Shown here piece by piece: positions 9,496 to 20,034 of a stretch of 33,904 bases of DNA (position 1 is the stretch's first letter; each line of letters begins with the position of its first letter). The notes under the pieces are model-generated. The model was given only the letters and a program-made list of their open reading frames with translations. It was not told the DNA's origin and searched no databases. Origin of the DNA: Planctomycetaceae bacterium (GTDB lineage: Bacteria > Planctomycetota > Planctomycetia > Pirellulales > UBA1268). The position numbers and the translations under genes are program-made. The stretch lies in the NCBI GenBank assembly GCA_947449135.1, contig CANFQO010000032.1, positions 1-33,904 on the forward strand. The letters are read 5' to 3'.

Positions 9496-11028
9496 ATGCC
9501 CCAGCAGCCACGAACCGACGCATGGTCTCGCGGCCGCCACCTGTGGCTGTGGTGGCCGGTATGCGTCTGGGCCTTGGTCTGGCATGGGGGTGCCGCCTTC
9601 GGTGAGCCGCTGACCATCGAGACCGGCGGAGACGAGCAGCCGTCCGCCTTGGATGTCATCGGGGATGAGGCCGCTGACGCGCTGGAACTGCCGGAGCAAG
9701 TCGTCGAGGAAGTTCCGGCCCCCCAAACCTTGCTCAGCGACGAAACAACGCTCGACCCAGAGGCAATCCGGGAAGAGATCGACCGGGCGGTCGAGGCCAG
9801 GCTCGAGGGCATTCCCAGGCCGCGGTACATCCCCGCGACCGACATCGCGCCGCCGAAGGGCCTGCTGCTCTATACGGAAAATTCCCGCCGCGGCGACTTC
9901 CCGTTTGCGTTGGCGCTTGGCGGCTACATGCAGCTCCGTTGGCTCGAGTTCGCCCGGTCAGCCACCACCTGGACCGACTCCGCCGGCAATGTGCGGCCGA
10001 TCAACAACATCGACACGTTCAACTTGAACCGCTTCTTGATCTCCTTCTCAGGCCACGTGGTCGATGAGCGGCTCGTCTACAACTTCGCCTTCTTCGGCAC
10101 CTCCGACAACGGCCTACGATCGGGCGTCGTGCCGATCGGCATGGCGGGCTGGAAGTTCAGCGATGCGGCCACGGTCGGTGCCGGCGTGACGCCGGTGCCG
10201 GGGTCGCGGGAGTGGCTCGATCAGTCCCCCTGGAATCTTGGCGTCGATCGCAGCATGGCCAACACCTTCTTCCGCCCCGGCTTCAGTCCGGGCGCGGCGG
10301 CCACGGGCTCGCTCTTCGATAAGACCGTTCACTATCAGGCGGGTGTGTGGAACGCGATCGACGGCGGCACGTCTGGTGTCTTGCGTCGCGGTACCTCGAT
10401 GGCATGGGCGGGCAATACCTGGTGGGAACCGTTTGCTCCCTTCGGGCTTGGCTATGGCGACATGGAGCAGCACGACGACGCCGCCATTCGATTGGGCACG
10501 AGCGGTGTCTACGCCCGCACCTACGCGCTCGGCGCACTGGGGCTCAATCCTGAGAACACGATCGTGCGGCTCTCTGACGGTACGGCTCTGGCATTGCCAG
10601 ACGCTCTTGGCCCCGACTCCCGCGTCGACCAGTTCCGATACCAACTCGCCACGGTGGATGCCGGTTGGAAATACCGCGGCTGGGCCGCCAGCCTCGAATA
10701 CTATTTTCGCACCCTCAACGGCTTCCAAGGCACTGGCACCTTCGAACGCTCAAACATCTTCGACCACGGCGGCCTCGGCTATCTGTCGTGGTGCTTCGTT
10801 CCGCGGAAGTACGAGGTCTATGCTCGCTCGAGCGTCGTCACTGGCCCGTATGGCACGGGGCAGGAATACGGCGGCGGTTTCAACTGGTATGTCAACCAGT
10901 CGCGTCAGGGCCGCTTCACGCTGGAGGCACTCCACATGAACCGCAACCCCGCGCAGAACATTCTGTATCCCTACCGCGCCGGCTACACGGGCACCGCCAT
11001 CCAGACGCAGTTCATGGTTTCATTTTAG
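9496..11028 (+). CDS. Outer-membrane porin, phosphate-selective porin O/P-like
   Basis: A 510-residue beta-barrel protein. A signal peptide is present (Arg-rich start, Trp/Val-rich hydrophobic core about residues 16-35, cleavage near AAFGEP). After it comes an acidic segment with a short possible helix (about 90-105), then alternating aromatic and polar strands from about 135 to the end, such as GGYMQLRWLEF, RFLISFSGHVV and YRGWAASLEYYF. The protein ends in Gln-Phe-Met-Val-Ser-Phe; a terminal Phe is the usual outer-membrane assembly signal. This resembles the Porin_O_P family of anion or phosphate porins. It diverges from lysR across the palindrome 9311-9336. No Shine-Dalgarno stands before the ATG. 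Porin nature is likely; substrate unknown. Confidence 0.75.
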   Translation: MPQQPRTDAWSRGRHLWLWWPVCVWALVWHGGAAFGEPLTIETGGDEQPSALDVIGDEAADALELPEQVVEEVPAPQTLLSDETTLDPEAIREEIDRAVEARLEGIPRPRYIPATDIAPPKGLLLYTENSRRGDFPFALALGGYMQLRWLEFARSATTWTDSAGNVRPINNIDTFNLNRFLISFSGHVVDERLVYNFAFFGTSDNGLRSGVVPIGMAGWKFSDAATVGAGVTPVPGSREWLDQSPWNLGVDRSMANTFFRPGFSPGAAATGSLFDKTVHYQAGVWNAIDGGTSGVLRRGTSMAWAGNTWWEPFAPFGLGYGDMEQHDDAAIRLGTSGVYARTYALGALGLNPENTIVRLSDGTALALPDALGPDSRVDQFRYQLATVDAGWKYRGWAASLEYYFRTLNGFQGTGTFERSNIFDHGGLGYLSWCFVPRKYEVYARSSVVTGPYGTGQEYGGGFNWYVNQSRQGRFTLEALHMNRNPAQNILYPYRAGYTGTAIQTQFMVSF

Positions 11029-11059
11029 GGCATTCGAAATATGTCGAACGGTCCAAGCC

Positions 11060-11097
11060 GCCGGGGGCGGTGACACGACTGCGTCCGCCGCCCCGGC
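11060..11097 (+). terminator. GC-rich hairpin after the porin gene
   Basis: GCCGGGGGCGG (11060-11070) can pair with CCGCCGCCCCGGC (11085-11097), giving an 11-bp stem with a 2-nt bulge, 31 nt after the porin stop codon. No T-run follows, so an intrinsic terminator is possible but weak. The rest of 11029-11327 shows nothing recognisable. Confidence 0.3.
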
Positions 11098-11327
11098 AGC
11101 GGGGTGGCTCCGACTCGAGGGCAGGATAGCCCGACTCGCTCCGGCTTCCACCGACCCCCGGCTCCTTTCATAGTCAGATCACGCCGGTGCAACCAGCCAG
11201 GGCGTGTTCTTGGGGCGAGCGAAACACCGGCATTCTGCCGCTCTTTCTCCTGGCGCACGAAGTTGCTAGCCTCCTCGCCCCTGCGGCCTCCTGCAACAAG
11301 TGCCTCCTGTCAAGGAACCCCCGTCCG

Positions 11328-12152
11328 ATGAACGGTGTCTTGCAAAGCATGACGTGCGGCCTGTGTGGTTGGCGGTTGGCCCGGCTCGCCGCGCTGCCGA
11401 TGCTCCTTATGCTCACGGGCTGCGGCACGACGAGGATGAGCGATTCGAAACGCACCGCCACTGAGCAGCTGCTCGTATCCCAGGCGATCGATAGGGCCGT
11501 CATGCGGATCGACGTCCGCCCGCTGGCGGGGAGGCGAGTGTTTCTCGACGCGGCATTCATGGACGACGTCGAGGACGGCAAATACCTCACAAGCGCCCTT
11601 CGGCATCAGTTGATGGCCTCCGGCTGTCTGCTAGCCAAAGATCTCGATTCGGCCGATGTGGTGGTCGAAGCCCGGGCCGGAGCGGTCGGCACTGACCGGA
11701 GTTCGGTCCTGCTCGGGATTCCGGCGACCAACGTTACCGTGCAAGGCAACGAAACCTCCACGCCCGAACTGGTGTTCGCCAAGCGTTCGGAGCAACGCGG
11801 GGTGGCGAAGCTCAGCGTCTATGCCTACGAACGGGAATCAGGGCAGCCGATCTGGCAGAGCGGCGAGGAGCATGTCGCCAGCCATGCCCGTGACCGTTGG
11901 CTCTTCGGGGCCGGGCCCTACCAGGACGGCGAGATTCACGACGAGCCCGCATTCGCGGGCCGTGCCATTCACAAACGCGGCGAGAAAGCCGCTGCTGATG
12001 CCGTGCCACAGGATCCTGCGGCGCTCGCAGGCATGGTCGATCTCTCAAAACCCAAGGTCTTCGCCAGCCAGCCTCCAGGGGTCGACACGACCCCCAGCCT
12101 TCCCGCCGTCATGGCTGAGCAGCGGATCGCCGACCTGCCGATCGTGCGGTGA
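11328..12152 (+). CDS. Lipoprotein of unknown function (DUF6655-like)
   Basis: A 274-residue lipoprotein. The ATG at 11328 is preferred because it is followed by a lipoprotein signal peptide (LARLAALPMLLMLTGCGTT, lipobox Cys near residue 32), and AAGGAA lies about 12 nt upstream; the open frame extends to 11187 without such character. The mature part reads like a periplasmic domain with alternating strands and helices (RVFLDAAFMDDVEDGKYLTS, VVVEARAGAVGTD) and a low-complexity C-terminus. Features match the planctomycete lipoprotein family DUF6655 as far as it can be recalled, which has no known function. It converges on ligA with only 8 nt between the stop codons. Confidence 0.7.
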   Translation: MNGVLQSMTCGLCGWRLARLAALPMLLMLTGCGTTRMSDSKRTATEQLLVSQAIDRAVMRIDVRPLAGRRVFLDAAFMDDVEDGKYLTSALRHQLMASGCLLAKDLDSADVVVEARAGAVGTDRSSVLLGIPATNVTVQGNETSTPELVFAKRSEQRGVAKLSVYAYERESGQPIWQSGEEHVASHARDRWLFGAGPYQDGEIHDEPAFAGRAIHKRGEKAAADAVPQDPAALAGMVDLSKPKVFASQPPGVDTTPSLPAVMAEQRIADLPIVR

Positions 12153-12160
12153 GGAAGTCG

Positions 12161-14499
<2,339 letters not shown>

Positions 14500-14533
14500 C
14501 GAGCGTGGTGATCCTGTGTGGGCGAAAGGCTAG

Positions 14534-14539
14534 ATTATA
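14534..14539 (-). promoter_or_regulatory. Consensus -10 box for the small membrane protein-ligA transcript
   Basis: On the minus strand the sequence is TATAAT, 35 nt before the ATG at 14499, which would give a 5' leader of about 28 nt. No good -35 hexamer lies 16-18 nt upstream. It sits in the 97-nt gap to the divergent deaminase gene. Confidence 0.45.
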
Positions 14540-14596
14540 GCCGCCCGCGGCACCGCCACCGGTTTCTTTTCGGTTCGCACGCGCAGGGATCGCTCG

Positions 14597-15649
14597 ATGC
14601 CCCCCGACTTTTCACACATCCAGCCCAAACGGCTTCCCGCCCTGATCGCGGCCGCTCCCAAGGCGGAGCTTCATGTGCACATCGAGGGCACGCTTGAGCC
14701 GGAGTTGGCTTTCGAGATCGGCCGCCGCAATGGCGTCGCGCTGCCCTACGAATCGCCAGAGTCGCTGCGAAAGGCGTTTGCCTTTACCGGCCTGCAGAGC
14801 TTTTTGGACGTCTACTATGCCGCCGCGTCGGTGCTCCGCACGGAAGACGATTTTGATGACCTGACATGGGCGTATCTCCAGCGGGCTCATGCCGACAACG
14901 TGGTGCGTGCGGAGATCTTCTTCGATCCGCAGACCCATACCGCGAGGGGCGTGCCCTTCGAGACCGTGCTCTGCGGCATGTCGCGGGCGATCACGCGGGC
15001 ACGGCACGAACTGGGCATCTCGGCAGCGCTGATCATGTGCTTCCTGCGGCATCTCACGGAGCGTGAGGCCTTCGAGACGCTCGAGCGGGCAGAGCCATTC
15101 CGCGAGCATCTGCTCGGCGTGGGTCTTGATTCCGGCGAACGGGGCAACCCGCCCGAAAAATTTGCGAACGTGTTCGACCGTTGCCGCAGGCTCGGCCTGC
15201 ATGCCGTCGCCCACGCGGGCGAGGAGGGGCCTCCCGTTTCGATCACCGCGGCGATCGACGTCCTCGGCGCGGAGCGGATCGATCATGGCGTGCGGTGCCT
15301 CGAGGACGAGGCCGTGGTCGCCCGGCTCGTGCGCGAGCGGATTCCACTGACGGTCTGCCCGCTCTCCAACGTGACGCTGCGGGTTTTCGACACGCTCGCC
15401 CACCACAATCTGCCGAAACTACTCGCCGCGGGCCTGCGGGCGAGCGTGCATTCCGATGATCCCGCCTACTTCGGCGGTTTTGTGAACGAGAACTACCGGC
15501 AGGCGTTCGCGAGCCTGCCGCTGACCGCGGCCGATGCCTACACGCTCCTGCGGAACAGTCTCGAATCGAGCTTTCAGAATGCGGCCGAACAGGCCCGCCA
15601 TGTCGATCGGCTCGACGCGCTCTTTTCCGAAAAATGGGGACGGGACTGA
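14597..15649 (+). CDS. Adenine deaminase (adenosine deaminase family)
   Basis: A 350-residue zinc amidohydrolase of purine salvage. Metal and catalytic residues are in place: His26 and His28 (HVHIEG), His206 and Glu209 (HAGEE), His230 (IDHGVR), Asp287 and Asp288 (HSDDPA). The segment GVGLDSGERGNPPEKF (175-189) and the ending SLESSFQNA resemble the bacterial adenine deaminase subgroup (GLDSSE-GHPP-KF), whereas true adenosine deaminases carry a GIDLAGDE-like motif. Deamination of adenine to hypoxanthine is thus the better guess, adenosine the alternative. AGGGA lies about 9 nt before the ATG at 14597. The last five residues (KWGRD) and the stop are encoded by the left arm of the inverted repeat at 15632-15690, so the original C-terminus may have been replaced. 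Confidence 0.85.
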   Translation: MPPDFSHIQPKRLPALIAAAPKAELHVHIEGTLEPELAFEIGRRNGVALPYESPESLRKAFAFTGLQSFLDVYYAAASVLRTEDDFDDLTWAYLQRAHADNVVRAEIFFDPQTHTARGVPFETVLCGMSRAITRARHELGISAALIMCFLRHLTEREAFETLERAEPFREHLLGVGLDSGERGNPPEKFANVFDRCRRLGLHAVAHAGEEGPPVSITAAIDVLGAERIDHGVRCLEDEAVVARLVRERIPLTVCPLSNVTLRVFDTLAHHNLPKLLAAGLRASVHSDDPAYFGGFVNENYRQAFASLPLTAADAYTLLRNSLESSFQNAAEQARHVDRLDALFSEKWGRD

Positions 15650-15690
15650 TTTTTCTAAAGCACCCCCGAAAATCAGTCCCGTCCCCATTT
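15632..15690. repeat. Perfect 22-bp inverted repeat forming the intergenic region
   Basis: Arms 15632-15653 and 15669-15690 are perfect reverse complements (core GGGGACGGGACTGATTTT) around a 15-nt loop. The left arm codes the last five residues and stop of the deaminase; the right arm ends one base before the heptosyltransferase stop codon (15692-15694). A stem this strong would make a bidirectional terminator for the two convergent genes. The sequence style is that of REP-like intergenic repeats, which would mean copies elsewhere; none other is in this window. Confidence 0.8.
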
Positions 15691-15691
15691 A

Positions 15692-16723
15692 TTAGGCGGT
15701 GATCCTGTGGCCGTGGAATGCCAGGCGTTCGCAGGCCGCCACCACGCGGTCGACATCGATTCCCGCCATCGCGAGCGTATCGGTCTTGCGATCTTCCCAC
15801 TTCGGCCGCAGCGCAGCTGGCGGTTCGACGGTGGTGTGAATGCTGCCGTAAGGACCATTGCGATCGGCGGGCACGGGGCCAAAGAGGCCGACGCAGGGCG
15901 TGCCCACCGCAGCCGCGAGATGCAGCGGACCAGTGTCGCCCGAGACGAATAGCCGTGCGAGTCGGCAGAGGCTGCCGAGATCCTGAAGCGTGGTCTGCGG
16001 TGCGACCACCGTCGCGTGCGGGGCGGCCGCGGCGATGCGATTGGCACTGTCCCGCTCCCGGTCGCCTCCCCAGACGATGATCGATGTCAGCCCATGGCGG
16101 TCGTGGAGGATCTGAGCCACCTCCGCGAACCGTTCCTCCGGCCAGATCTTCGACGGCCAGCCGGCGCCGGGATTGATCACGACCGGCGTGGACATGAGCC
16201 GCAGCGTTGTCAGCCACTCCTCCATGCGGTGGCGGCTCACAGGCCAGTCGGGCATGTTGAAGTCGGGCGTCACTACCCGCACCCCCAGCGGCTCGAGTAG
16301 CCCACAGTTGCGGTCAACCACATGCGTGGCCGTCGATGGGACTGCACAGTTGTAGGCCAGCCACGCCGCCTCACGCGACTCAGGTCGCGCGTGGCCGATC
16401 CGCAGGGAAGCGCCGGAGAGCCAGGTGGGGACGGCGCTCTTGAGCAGCCCCTGCATGTCGATCGCGACATCGGCGTGGAAGTCGATGAGCTGGCGGCGGA
16501 GCGCTCGCACCGCCTGCCATGATTTCATCCAGCCACGGGGCAGACGGAAGAGATGGTCGATGGCGGGATGGCCGGCAAGCACATCGGCGGCGCGGCCCTC
16601 GACCACCCAGCCAATCCGTGCGGTGGGAAACGCCCGCTTGATGGCGACGGCGGTGGGCACGCCATGGAGCACGTCGCCGATGGCGGAGAGCTTGACGAGA
16701 ACGATCGCACGTGGGGCTTCCAT
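15692..16723 (-). CDS. Glycosyltransferase family 9 (heptosyltransferase-like)
   Basis: A 343-residue GT-B fold glycosyltransferase of the ADP-heptose:LPS heptosyltransferase family, expected at the inner face of the cytoplasmic membrane in lipopolysaccharide core or related glycan synthesis. N-terminal VLVKLSAIGDVLHGVP holds the conserved Asp17 (GDVLH). The C-terminal half has VVINPGAGWPSKIWPEERFA and SGDTGPLHLAAAVGTPCVGL, typical of the nucleotide-sugar site. The ATG at 16723 is chosen because AGGGAG lies 8 nt upstream; the frame extends 23 codons further, to 16792, without support. Its stop abuts the inverted repeat at 15632-15690. No other LPS gene is nearby, so the exact sugar and acceptor stay open. 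Confidence 0.88.
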   Translation of the reverse strand: MEAPRAIVLVKLSAIGDVLHGVPTAVAIKRAFPTARIGWVVEGRAADVLAGHPAIDHLFRLPRGWMKSWQAVRALRRQLIDFHADVAIDMQGLLKSAVPTWLSGASLRIGHARPESREAAWLAYNCAVPSTATHVVDRNCGLLEPLGVRVVTPDFNMPDWPVSRHRMEEWLTTLRLMSTPVVINPGAGWPSKIWPEERFAEVAQILHDRHGLTSIIVWGGDRERDSANRIAAAAPHATVVAPQTTLQDLGSLCRLARLFVSGDTGPLHLAAAVGTPCVGLFGPVPADRNGPYGSIHTTVEPPAALRPKWEDRKTDTLAMAGIDVDRVVAACERLAFHGHRITA

Positions 16724-17013
16724 GCCGCGCACTCCCTGAACGAAAACTGTTGACAGCCCGGAAAGTTCATCGCAGCGGCGGATTTCCGACAAGTCCAGTT
16801 TGGCTGTCGGCTCCCGCCCGCGGGCCGCATCCAGCCCGACCAGCCTCGGTCGTTGCTTCTCGTGATCCGCTCCGCTCGGCCGACGCTTGCCGAAGTGCCG
16901 TTGGCGGACATACCTTTAGCAAAACGGCGGGACGGAGGAGAAACGAGAGGCGACGACTGTCAATGTCCCCTGGGCGGTCCATGGCTGTCGGTCGCATGCA
17001 ACGGGAACGACCT

Positions 17014-20000
17014 ATGCACCTCCGCCCGCTGCTTGTGATGCTTCTGGCCTTCGGAGCCGCGGCGGCGGCGCGGAACAACCCGGCCGCTGAACCATCTCCT
17101 CCGGCGTTCGACTTCGACCGGCAGATCGCGCCGCTGCTGATCTCGCGCTGTCTGGAATGCCACTCGGGAGCGAGCCCCGATGGCGGGCTGTCGCTCGTCG
17201 ACGTCGAAGGTGCGGCCAAGGGGGGAGAGAGCGGGCCGGCGCTCGAACCGGGGAACGCTCGAAGCCTCTTGCTTGCGCGGGTGGAGAGCAACGAGATGCC
17301 CCCCGAGCAACCACTTTCCGACGACGAGAAAGCGATCCTCCGCGCCTGGATCAAAAGAGGTGCTCCCTGGGGAACAGAGCCCCTCGATCCGCTCGCCGTC
17401 AGCACCGCGAAGCGTGCCGGACGGGATTGGTGGTCGCTCCAACCGCTCGCGGAATCCCCTCTCCCCGAGACGGCGCATGATCCGTGGGCACGCGGTCCGA
17501 TTGATGCCTGGGTGCTCGACAAGCTCCGACAGTCCAGCCTCGCTCCCTCGCTCCCAGCCGATCCTCGTCTCCTCATCCGTCGACTGTTCTTCGATCTCAT
17601 CGGCCTCCCGCCGAGCCCGCAGCAGGTCGAGGCGTTCATGGCCGATCCCTCGGAGGCCGCGTATGCCCGCCTCGTCGACGACCTCCTTGCCTCTCCCCAC
17701 TACGGCGAGCGTTGGGGGCGGCACTGGCTCGACATCGTCCGCTACACCGAGAGCGAGGGATTTGAATACGACCACCCGCGCGACCGCGCCTGGCACTACC
17801 GCGATTACGTGATCAAGAGCTTCAACAACGACAAGCCCTACGATCAATTCATGCGTGAGCAGCTGGCCGGCGATGTCCTCGAACCGGTGACGAGCGACGG
17901 CATCATCGCCACGAGCATGCTCGTCTGCGGTGCCTGGGACAGGGCCGGTAACGCCCAGGCCAATGCCACGCAGCGTGCCATCACGCGCGAGGAAGAGATG
18001 GAGGACATGATCAGCGTCGTAGGCCAGACGTTCCTCGGCCTGACGCTCAACTGCGCCCGCTGTCATGACCATAAATTCGATCCGGTGCCGCAGGAGGACT
18101 ATTTCCGCATCAAGGCCGTCTTCGATGGCATCAAGCACGGGGAACGATCGATCAGATCCCCTGCCGAGATCGAGGCACGAAAGCGGCAGGGGGCGGTGCG
18201 GGACGAACAGATGGCCGCCGAGCGGGTGACGATCGCCACCCTCCAACGGGAAGGGGCGCAGCGGGCTGCGGTACGCTCGCCGGATCGCAGCGGCCTGTCC
18301 CCGGGCCCGATGCCCCTCATCCGCTGGACATTTCGTGAAGGCACCGCACCGTCCGACGGCTTCCTCCACGGCGGCGCCGTGGTCGTCGGCGACCGGCTCC
18401 GGCTCGCCAAGGAGACGCAGTCCTTCTTCGAAAGCACTCCTATTCCCGAATCGATCCGGGAAAAGACGCTCGAGGCCTGGGTGGTGCTCACCGACCTCGC
18501 TCAGAGTGGCGGGGCGGCGATGTCGATCGAGAGCACCGCCGACCGCGACTTCGACGCGATCGTGTTTGGTGAGCGACAACCGCGGAAGTGGATCGCCGGC
18601 AGCGGTGGGTTTGCACGAACCCGCGATCTCGAAGCCGCCGAAGAAACCGCGACCACCGGTGAGCCGGTCCATATCGCGGCGGTCTATCGGGCCGACAACA
18701 GCATCACCCTCTACCGCAACGGCGAGCGCTATGCGGCTCCGTATGTCCCCTCGGCATCGCTTCGCACGTTTGAGAAGGGGACGGCGACGATCCTCATCGG
18801 TCTGCGGCACCATGGCGCCGGCAACGGCTTTTTCGACGGCGAGATCCTTCAGGCCGCCCTCCACGACCGGCCGCTCGGCGACGACGAGGTGGCTGCGGCA
18901 TTTCGGGCCGGGGGTTTCTCATTTTCGCAGGAGGAGATCCTCGCCTGCCTTGACGACGACGAGCGGAAGAGCCATGCCGAGGCAACCGCGCGAATTGACG
19001 CGCTCAAGAAGGAAGCGGAGGCTGCCGCAGCCGACACGGCTGTGTCGTATGTGGGCGTCCGTGTGGAGCCGGCGCCGACGGCCCTCCTGCAGCGCGGCAG
19101 CGTCACCTCCCCCGGCGAGATTGTCAGTCCATCCGGCCTCTCGGCGATCACCACCGTCGCCGCCGACCTCGGGCTCCCTTTCGATGCCCCCGAGGCCGAG
19201 CGACGCAAACGGTTCGCCGCCTGGATCGCTGATCGAGCCAATCCTCTCCCCGCCCGCGTGATCGCCAACCGGATCTGGCAGTACCACTTCGGCCGGGGGC
19301 TCGTGGCGACGCCGAGCGATTTCGGTCTCAATGGCGGCCGCCCGAGCCACCCCGAGCTGCTCGACTGGCTGGCAAGCGATCTCGTGCGGTCGGACTGGCG
19401 GCTCAAAAGCCTCCACCGCGCCATCGTCCTCTCCTCGACCTATCGGCAGGCCTCGACCCACGACGAAATGGCCGCCGCGATCGATGCCGACACGACGCTC
19501 CTGTGGCGCTATCCACCGCGGCGTCTCGAGGCCGAGGCGGTGCGGGATGCGATGCTCGCCGTGAGTGGCGAGCTCAATCCGGCCATGGGAGGCCCGAGCT
19601 TTCGCCCCTTCACGACGACGAGCTTCAACGCCACCTTCTACCACCCCATTGATCGCGACGATCCCGAGCTGAACCGGCGAACTGTCTACCGGATGAATGT
19701 CAACTCTGGGAAAGAGCCGCTCCTCGACGCATTCGACTGCCCGAGCCCGTCGGTGAAGACGCCGACGCGTGGTGAGACGATCACGCCGCTCCAATCGCTC
19801 TCGCTGATGAACAACAGCTTCGTCCAGCGGCAGGCCGATCGGCTCGCCGCCCGCGCCCTCGAAGCCGCCGCCGGCGACCTCCCCCTCGCGGTTGGCCGGG
19901 CCTACGAACGCGCCCTGGGGCGACAACCGACCGACGAGGAGCGGCAGCGCGCCGTAGCAGCGGCCGGGGATCGTGGGCTGCAAAGCGTCTGCTGGGCACT

Positions 20001-20034
20001 CCTCAATTCCAGTGAGTTTCTCTATGCCCGATGA
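17014..20034 (+). CDS. Planctomycete cytochrome-c/DUF1549/LamG/DUF1553 protein (PSD1 family)
   Basis: About 1006 residues, exported. The start at 17014 is chosen for the signal peptide (MHLRPLLVMLLAFGAAAAA) and GGGAA about 8 nt upstream; Met codons at 16996 and 16963 are alternatives. Domain order is: PSCyt1 cytochrome c with heme motif CLECH (Cys46, Cys49, His50) and MPPEQP (Met95, possible distal ligand); DUF1549 (about 155-365) ending in a second CxxCH (Cys347, Cys350, His351); an inserted LamG-like lectin fold (about 430-630); a helical linker; DUF1553 (about 740-1000). The gene overlaps the DUF1501 gene by 11 nt, the usual pairing. Family function is unproven; periplasmic electron transfer in polysaccharide breakdown has been suggested. 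16724-17013 holds no gene. Confidence 0.92.
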   Translation: MHLRPLLVMLLAFGAAAAARNNPAAEPSPPAFDFDRQIAPLLISRCLECHSGASPDGGLSLVDVEGAAKGGESGPALEPGNARSLLLARVESNEMPPEQPLSDDEKAILRAWIKRGAPWGTEPLDPLAVSTAKRAGRDWWSLQPLAESPLPETAHDPWARGPIDAWVLDKLRQSSLAPSLPADPRLLIRRLFFDLIGLPPSPQQVEAFMADPSEAAYARLVDDLLASPHYGERWGRHWLDIVRYTESEGFEYDHPRDRAWHYRDYVIKSFNNDKPYDQFMREQLAGDVLEPVTSDGIIATSMLVCGAWDRAGNAQANATQRAITREEEMEDMISVVGQTFLGLTLNCARCHDHKFDPVPQEDYFRIKAVFDGIKHGERSIRSPAEIEARKRQGAVRDEQMAAERVTIATLQREGAQRAAVRSPDRSGLSPGPMPLIRWTFREGTAPSDGFLHGGAVVVGDRLRLAKETQSFFESTPIPESIREKTLEAWVVLTDLAQSGGAAMSIESTADRDFDAIVFGERQPRKWIAGSGGFARTRDLEAAEETATTGEPVHIAAVYRADNSITLYRNGERYAAPYVPSASLRTFEKGTATILIGLRHHGAGNGFFDGEILQAALHDRPLGDDEVAAAFRAGGFSFSQEEILACLDDDERKSHAEATARIDALKKEAEAAAADTAVSYVGVRVEPAPTALLQRGSVTSPGEIVSPSGLSAITTVAADLGLPFDAPEAERRKRFAAWIADRANPLPARVIANRIWQYHFGRGLVATPSDFGLNGGRPSHPELLDWLASDLVRSDWRLKSLHRAIVLSSTYRQASTHDEMAAAIDADTTLLWRYPPRRLEAEAVRDAMLAVSGELNPAMGGPSFRPFTTTSFNATFYHPIDRDDPELNRRTVYRMNVNSGKEPLLDAFDCPSPSVKTPTRGETITPLQSLSLMNNSFVQRQADRLAARALEAAAGDLPLAVGRAYERALGRQPTDEERQRAVAAAGDRGLQSVCWALLNSSEFLYAR

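Noticed and set aside
16752-16757. TTGACA as a -35 box upstream of the PSD1 gene
   Set aside because: A perfect hexamer, but no -10-like sequence lies 16-18 nt downstream, and the gene starts over 250 nt away.
16960-18864. 634-codon minus-strand open frame
   Set aside because: It is antisense to the PSD1 cytochrome/DUF1549 gene, whose motifs are unmistakable. Long antisense frames are expected at this GC content, and no domain or ribosome site is seen.
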